A stretch of 33,999 bases of DNA, taken from contig JAGWTS010000013.1 in assembly GCA_028868875.1 (NCBI GenBank), positions 1-33,999 of the forward strand, given 5' to 3'. The stretch's first letter is position 1. Each line of letters opens with the position of its first letter. The translations under genes were made by a program, and so were the position numbers. Source of the DNA: Burkholderiales bacterium (GTDB taxonomy: Bacteria; Pseudomonadota; Gammaproteobacteria; Burkholderiales; Burkholderiaceae_C). The notes beneath the pieces were generated by a model. That model was not told where the DNA came from and did not search any database. It saw nothing but the letters and a program-made list of their open reading frames with translations. Positions 28,780 to 33,999 of the stretch are shown piece by piece.

Positions 28780-30333
28780 ATGGAACGACGCAAGATCCTG
28801 AAGGCCGCCGCGGGCACGGCGATCGCCCCCGCGCTATGGACGCTGCCCGAAGCGGCGCGCGCCGCCGCGCGCAAGGTGCTGGTCATCGCCTCGGGCCAGG
28901 ACATCACGAACTTCGACCCGCATGTGGCCACCGGCTATTCGGCCTCGATGCTGCTGCGCAACACCTACGACGGCCTCGTGCGCACGGTCGGCAACCCGCC
29001 GAAGATCGTGCCGCATCTCGCTTCCTCGTGGACGGTGTCGCCCGACGGCCTCGAATACGTCTTCAAGCTCGACCCCACGGCCAAGTTCCACGACGGCAGC
29101 CCGGTCACGGCCAACGCCGTCATCTACTCGTTCCAGCGCACGCTGCGCCTGGCCAAGGGCAACGCCTGGATGATCGCCGGCGTCGTCGACCCCAAGGGCA
29201 TCGACGCGCCCGACGTGCAAACCGTGCGCTTCAAGCTGCTCAAGCCCTTCGCGCCGTTTCTTGCGGTGCTGCCCTGGCAGTTCGTCGTCAACCCGGCACT
29301 GGTCGAGATCCACAAGGGCAGCGACGACGGCCAGGACTGGCTGCGCAAGAACATCGCCGGCTCCGGGCGCTTCACCGTCAAGCGCGCCGAGGCCGGCAAC
29401 CTCTACGAATTCGAGCGCGTTCCCAAGCCCTGGAAAGGCAAGGGCAACCTCGACGGCGCGATCTGGAAGATCGTGCGCGAGACCGCGACCCAGCGCCTGA
29501 TGCTCGAGCACGGCGACGTCCACATCGCCGTCGACCTGACGAGCGAGGACATGGACTCGCTCGCCAACAAGCGCGGCGTCGTGCGCATCATCGAGCCCGA
29601 GTTCCGCACCTTCAGCATCAAGATGAACACGGCCGCGGGGCCGCTCGCGGACCTGAACCTGCGCAAGGCGATCTCCTACGCCTTCAACTACCAGGCCATG
29701 CTGAAGTCGGCCGGCTATGCCGACCTCATGGTCGGGCCGCTTCCGGCCGGGCTCATGAACGACCCCAAGCTCGTCGTGCCGCGCACCGACCTGAAGGCGG
29801 CCAAGAGCTGGCTCGCCAAGAGCAAGTATGCGGCCGGCGGCCTGAAGCTGAAGATGGCCTACGTGAGCGGCCTCGAGCAGGAGCGCCAATGGTCGCTGGT
29901 GATGCTCGACAGCCTGAAGGCGCTGGGCATCGACCTCGACGTGCGGCCGCTGGTCTGGCCCGACGTCGTCTCCTCGGCGCGCTCGCCCGAGACCATGCCC
30001 GACTTCTTCCCGGTCTACCAGACCGCGAACTACGCCGACCCCGACAACATCGCCTACGCCGCCTATTCGAGCGAGCGCAACGGCAGCTGGCAGAACCCGG
30101 TCTACAAGAACCCCAAGGTCGACGCCTTGATCGAGAAGGGCCGCAGCGAGCGCAACCCGGCCAAGCGCGCGGCCGTCTATGCCGAGTTCCAGCGCGTCAT
30201 CGTGGCGGACGCGCCGGACATCTTCGGCGTGCTCGAGAAGCGCCGCATCGGGATGCGCGACAGCGTGCTCGACTTCGTCTTCACGCCGGTGGCGAGCAAT
30301 GCGATCGAGCTCCTCGATCTGTCCTTGAAGTAG
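28780..30333 (+). CDS. ABC importer substrate-binding protein, DppA/OppA family 5
   Basis: A 517-residue periplasmic binding protein of the extracellular solute-binding family 5. The N-terminus MERRKILKAAAGTAIAPALW fits a twin-arginine signal (RRKILK), with cleavage likely near ARA. Family landmarks are DITNFDPHVATGYSASMLLRN in two adjoining blocks, LASSWTVSPDGLEYVFKL, FHDGSPVTANAV, FAPFLAVLP and the segment NLRKAISYAFNY. It should bind a di- or oligopeptide or another amide compound and deliver it to the permeases encoded next. GAGGAAC seven bases before the ATG is a good ribosome binding site, which favours this start over an in-frame one at 28741. It lies 46 bases after the hydantoinase stop with no terminator, so it is part of the same operon. 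Confidence 0.92.
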   Translation: MERRKILKAAAGTAIAPALWTLPEAARAAARKVLVIASGQDITNFDPHVATGYSASMLLRNTYDGLVRTVGNPPKIVPHLASSWTVSPDGLEYVFKLDPTAKFHDGSPVTANAVIYSFQRTLRLAKGNAWMIAGVVDPKGIDAPDVQTVRFKLLKPFAPFLAVLPWQFVVNPALVEIHKGSDDGQDWLRKNIAGSGRFTVKRAEAGNLYEFERVPKPWKGKGNLDGAIWKIVRETATQRLMLEHGDVHIAVDLTSEDMDSLANKRGVVRIIEPEFRTFSIKMNTAAGPLADLNLRKAISYAFNYQAMLKSAGYADLMVGPLPAGLMNDPKLVVPRTDLKAAKSWLAKSKYAAGGLKLKMAYVSGLEQERQWSLVMLDSLKALGIDLDVRPLVWPDVVSSARSPETMPDFFPVYQTANYADPDNIAYAAYSSERNGSWQNPVYKNPKVDALIEKGRSERNPAKRAAVYAEFQRVIVADAPDIFGVLEKRRIGMRDSVLDFVFTPVASNAIELLDLSLK

Positions 30334-30348
30334 GACGCGGAGCCGGCC

Positions 30349-31356
30349 TTGCTGCGCTACACCCTGCGTCGCCTCGTATTGCTGGTGCCGGTGCTGCTGG
30401 GCCTGACGATGCTCGTCTTCGCGATCGGGCGGCTGCTGCCGGGCGACCCGGTGCGGCTGGCCGCGGGCCCGAACGCGAGCGATGCCGAGGTGGCCGCGCT
30501 GGCGCGCGAATTCGGCCTCGACCAGCCGATTCCGCTGCAGTACTGGCATTACCTCACCGGGCTGCTGCACGGCGACTGGGGGCGTTCGCTGCAGTCGCGC
30601 GGGCCGGTGCTCGACGACCTGAAGGTGTTCCTGCCGGCCACGCTCGAGCTGGTGTTCGCGGCCATGGCGATCGCCATCGCCGTCGGCATTGCGCTCGGGC
30701 TGCTCGCCGCGGTCTGGCGCAACGGCTGGGTCGACTACAGCGTGCGCCTGCTCTCGCTCGCCTCGATCTCGATGCCGCGCTTCTTTCTCGGCCTGCTGCT
30801 GCAGCTCGTCTTCGCGATGTGGCTGGGCTGGTTCAGCCTGGGCGGGCGCTTTCCCCTCACCGCGAGCCCGCCGCCGACGATCACCGGCATGCTCACGCTC
30901 GACAGCCTGCTCGCGGGCGACATGGGCGCCTTCGTCGAGGCGCTGAAGCATCTGGCCCTGCCGGCGCTGGCGATGAGCCTGTCGCCGCTGGCGACCATCA
31001 CGCGCATGATGCGCGCCTCGACCATCGAGGTGCTGCAGCAGGACTACGTGCTCACCGCGCGCGCCCTCGGCATTCCCGCGGCCAAGCTGATGTTCAAGCA
31101 TGTGCTGCGCAATGCGCTCTCGGCCACGCTCACGGTCATCGGCCTGTACTTCGGCTGGCTGCTCAGCGGCACGGTGCTCGTCGAGACCGTGTTCGACTGG
31201 CCCGGCATCGGGCTGTACGCCACCAAGTCGATCCTGACCCAGGACTTCATGCCGATCATGGGCGTGGTGCTCGTGATCGGCACGCTCTTCGTCGTCTTCA
31301 ACCTGATCGTCGACCTGCTGTACGGCGTGATCGACCCGCGCGTGAAACTCAAATGA
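30349..31356 (+). CDS. dppB: ABC importer permease, DppB type
   Basis: A 335-residue inner-membrane permease with about six helices. The N-terminus LRYTLRRLVLLVPVLLGLT is typical of DppB/OppB/GsiC proteins, followed by LLPGDPVRL and the loop GLDQPIPLQYWHYL. The cytoplasmic EAA-type loop reads QQDYVLTARALGIPAAKLMF. The start is TTG at 30349: the frame is closed by the stop of the preceding gene just upstream, GGAG lies six bases before it, and the first internal ATG is inside the first helix. The stop overlaps the start of the next permease (ATGA). Symbol given at family level only; transported substrate unknown. Confidence 0.93.
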   Translation: MLRYTLRRLVLLVPVLLGLTMLVFAIGRLLPGDPVRLAAGPNASDAEVAALAREFGLDQPIPLQYWHYLTGLLHGDWGRSLQSRGPVLDDLKVFLPATLELVFAAMAIAIAVGIALGLLAAVWRNGWVDYSVRLLSLASISMPRFFLGLLLQLVFAMWLGWFSLGGRFPLTASPPPTITGMLTLDSLLAGDMGAFVEALKHLALPALAMSLSPLATITRMMRASTIEVLQQDYVLTARALGIPAAKLMFKHVLRNALSATLTVIGLYFGWLLSGTVLVETVFDWPGIGLYATKSILTQDFMPIMGVVLVIGTLFVVFNLIVDLLYGVIDPRVKLK

Positions 31357-32243
31357 GCGAGCTCGCCCCCGCCTCGACCCGCGGCCAGGCGCGCATGGAT
31401 GCCCTGCGCCGTGCCGCCTACCGGCTGCGCCAGAGCGGGCTGTCGCTCGTCGGCCTCGTGCTCGTCGTGATGCTGTTGGTGGTCGCTGCGGCCGGGCCCT
31501 GGATGGCGCCTTATGCCGATCAGCTGAGCGGTGCCATCGACGCCGCCGGGCGCCTGCAGCCGCCGTCTGCCGCGCACTGGATGGGCACGAACGAACTCGG
31601 CCAGGACGTGTTCACGCTCGTCCTCGGCGGCGCCCGCATCTCCTTGTTCGCCGGCCTGGCCGTGGTCCTGCTCGGCGCCGCGGTCGGCACCGTGGTCGGC
31701 GCCATCGCGGGCTATCTCGGCGGCTGGACCGACGAGGTGCTGATGCGCTTCACCGACCTCGCCCTGACCCTGCCCGGGCTGATCCTGGCGATGGCGGTGG
31801 CCGCGGCGCTCGGCGCCGGCACCGGCAACATGGTGCTGGCCATCGCCATCACCTGGTGGCCCGGCTATGCGCGCCTCGTGCGCGGCGAGGTGCTGGCACG
31901 GCGCGAGGATGTCTACGTGCTCGCCGCGCGCGCCCTGGGCGCCCGGCCGGGCCGCATCATGGCGCGCCACATCCTGCCCAACATCGTCTCGCCGGTGATC
32001 GTCAAGATGTCGCTGGACGTGGGCTTCGCGGTGCTCACGGTGGCCTCGCTGGGTTTCGTCGGCATCGGCGTGCGCCCGCCGACGCCCGAATGGGGGCAGA
32101 TGCTGTCCTCGGCCCGCGGCTACCTGCCCGACTACTGGTGGACCGCGATCTTCCCCGGCGCCGCGATCTTCGTCGCGGTGCTGGGCTTCAACCTGCTCGG
32201 CGACGGGCTGCGCGACGTGCTCGACCCCAGGTCGCGCCGCTGA
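31353..32243 (+). CDS. dppC: ABC importer permease, DppC type
   Basis: A 296-residue inner-membrane permease. It has the DppC-type N-terminal helix after a basic cytoplasmic lead, then the family motif HWMGTNELGQDVFTLVLGGA, helices with GAIAGYLGGWTDEVLMRFTD, and the EAA loop REDVYVLAARALGARPGRIM. The C-terminal LLGDGLRDVLDPR is a family hallmark. It pairs with the DppB-type protein to form the channel. The first ATG overlaps the dppB stop, and the next gene starts six bases after its stop. Symbol at family level only. Confidence 0.93.
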   Translation: MSELAPASTRGQARMDALRRAAYRLRQSGLSLVGLVLVVMLLVVAAAGPWMAPYADQLSGAIDAAGRLQPPSAAHWMGTNELGQDVFTLVLGGARISLFAGLAVVLLGAAVGTVVGAIAGYLGGWTDEVLMRFTDLALTLPGLILAMAVAAALGAGTGNMVLAIAITWWPGYARLVRGEVLARREDVYVLAARALGARPGRIMARHILPNIVSPVIVKMSLDVGFAVLTVASLGFVGIGVRPPTPEWGQMLSSARGYLPDYWWTAIFPGAAIFVAVLGFNLLGDGLRDVLDPRSRR

Positions 32244-32249
32244 AGCAAG

Positions 32250-33262
32250 ATGAGCCTGCTCCACATCGAAGACCTGCATTTGTCGCTGCGCTCGTTCGAG
32301 GGCGAGGCCCATGTGCTCGCCGGCGTCGAGATCGAACTCCAGCCCGGCGAAATCTGGGGCCTGGCCGGCGAGACCGGCTGCGGCAAGTCGGTCACGGGGC
32401 TCTCGGTCTCGCGCCTCGTCAACACGCCGCCGGCGCGCTATCTCGGCGGGCGCATCCTGTTCGAAGGCCGCGACCTGCTCACGCTCGACGAACGCGCGAT
32501 GCGCGAGCTGCGCGGCAGCCGCATCGGCATGATCTTCCAGGATCCGTCGACGAACCTGAACCCCTCGCTGCGCGTGGGCGAGCAGATCGCCGACGTCGCG
32601 CTCGAAGCCGGCCGCAAGGCGCCCGAGATCCTGGACGTCGACGCGAAAGCCGGCCGCGGCGAGCGCCGGCGCGCGGCGCGGGCGCTCGCGGCCAAGATGC
32701 TCGAACGCGTGGGCATCCGCGACGCGGCGCAGCGCGCGCGCGACTACCCGCACCAGTTCTCGGGCGGCATGCGCCAGCGCGTGCTGATCGCGATGGCGCT
32801 GGTGGCGCGTCCGCGCCTTCTCATCGCCGACGAGCCGACCACGGCACTGGACGTCACGCTGCAGGCGCAGATCCTGGCCTTGCTGCGCGAGCTCGTCGCC
32901 GAGACCGGCACCGCGGTGCTGCTGATCACGCACAACCTGGGCGTGGTGGCGCAGATCTGCAGCCACGTTGCGGTGATGTACGCCGGGCGCGTCGTCGAGT
33001 CCGGCCGCATGGACGAGGTGCTGCGCACGCCGCAGCATCCCTACACCCGGGCGTTGCTGGCGGCGCTGCCGCACCCGGGGCTCGAGCGCGGGCGCCTCAG
33101 CAACCTGCCGGGGCGCGTGCCCGACCTCGTGCGGCCGCCGCCGGGCTGCCGCTTCGCGCCGCGCTGCGAGCGCGCCCAGGCCGATTGCGACCAGGGCCCG
33201 CCGCCGCGCGTGGCCTGCTCGCCCAGCCATCAGGCGGCGTGCCGCCATCTGGAGGGGCGATC

Positions 33263-33266
<4 letters not shown>
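32250..33266 (+). CDS. dppD: ABC importer ATPase, DppD type
   Basis: A 338-residue cytoplasmic ATPase that drives the importer. It has Walker [10 protein letters not shown]-loop [12 protein letters not shown], signature FSGGMRQR, Walker B LLIADEPT and the switch His in LLITHNLG. The C-terminal oligopeptide-transporter extension contains the four-Cys-like region [14 protein letters not shown], which in this family can carry an iron-sulfur cluster. There is an insert of about 30 residues ([18 protein letters not shown]) after the Q-loop, longer than in standard DppD. Its stop overlaps the start of the next ATPase (ATGA). Confidence 0.93.

Positions 33267-33999
<733 letters not shown>

Overview
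The window is a 34-kb piece of a very GC-rich chromosome. The codon use, the dense overlapping genes and the abundance of hybrid histidine kinases suggest a betaproteobacterium of the order Burkholderiales; this is an inference, because there is no rRNA or other marker to name a genus. I saw no tRNA, rRNA, CRISPR array, insertion sequence or phage gene.

Layout. (1) 1..761 (-): a TetA-type MFS drug exporter, cut by the window edge. (2) 968..4453 (+): a membrane-anchored four-PAS hybrid histidine kinase (HHK-A). (3) 20382..4454 (-): a compact block read leftwards that looks like one operon of about 16 kb. In transcription order it holds a small putative exported peptide with a TTG start, a CHASE8-like hybrid kinase with two receivers and an HPt (HHK-E), a REC-PAS-GGDEF-EAL protein, a hybrid kinase with a decayed receiver (HHK-D), a TonB-dependent outer-membrane receptor, a YfiR/DUF4154 periplasmic protein, a second CHASE8-like hybrid kinase with HPt (HHK-C), a Cache-PAS-PAS hybrid kinase (HHK-B) and a small unknown protein. 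Five of the eight junctions are ATGA overlaps and one is a TGATG overlap. (4) 20623..23902 (+), divergent from the block: a PhnD-like periplasmic binding protein followed by a hybrid kinase (HHK-F). (5) 24163..33999 (+): a catabolic and transport operon made of an IclR regulator, a fused hydantoinase A/B (5-oxoprolinase type) enzyme, and a Dpp/Opp-type ABC importer (binding protein, two permeases, two ATPases, the last cut by the window edge).

How the parts may work together. Six hybrid kinases lie within 23 kb, with one c-di-GMP synthase/phosphodiesterase and no DNA-binding response regulator. The outer-membrane receptor, the YfiR protein and the CHASE8-like kinase are translationally coupled. 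In the known YfiBNR system YfiR holds down YfiN, a CHASE8-HAMP diguanylate cyclase; here the neighbour has the same type of input region with a phosphorelay in place of the cyclase. The REC-PAS-GGDEF-EAL protein has an intact N-terminal receiver and is the only separate response-regulator-like output visible, so phosphate from the two HPt domains could end there and set c-di-GMP. This wiring is inference. Region 5 is probably independent: IclR controls uptake and ring opening of a cyclic amide, hydantoin or pyroglutamyl-type compound.

Limits. Domain boundaries are read by eye and are approximate. Ligands cannot be read from the sequence. Starts are chosen from overlaps, ribosome binding sites and family N-termini.
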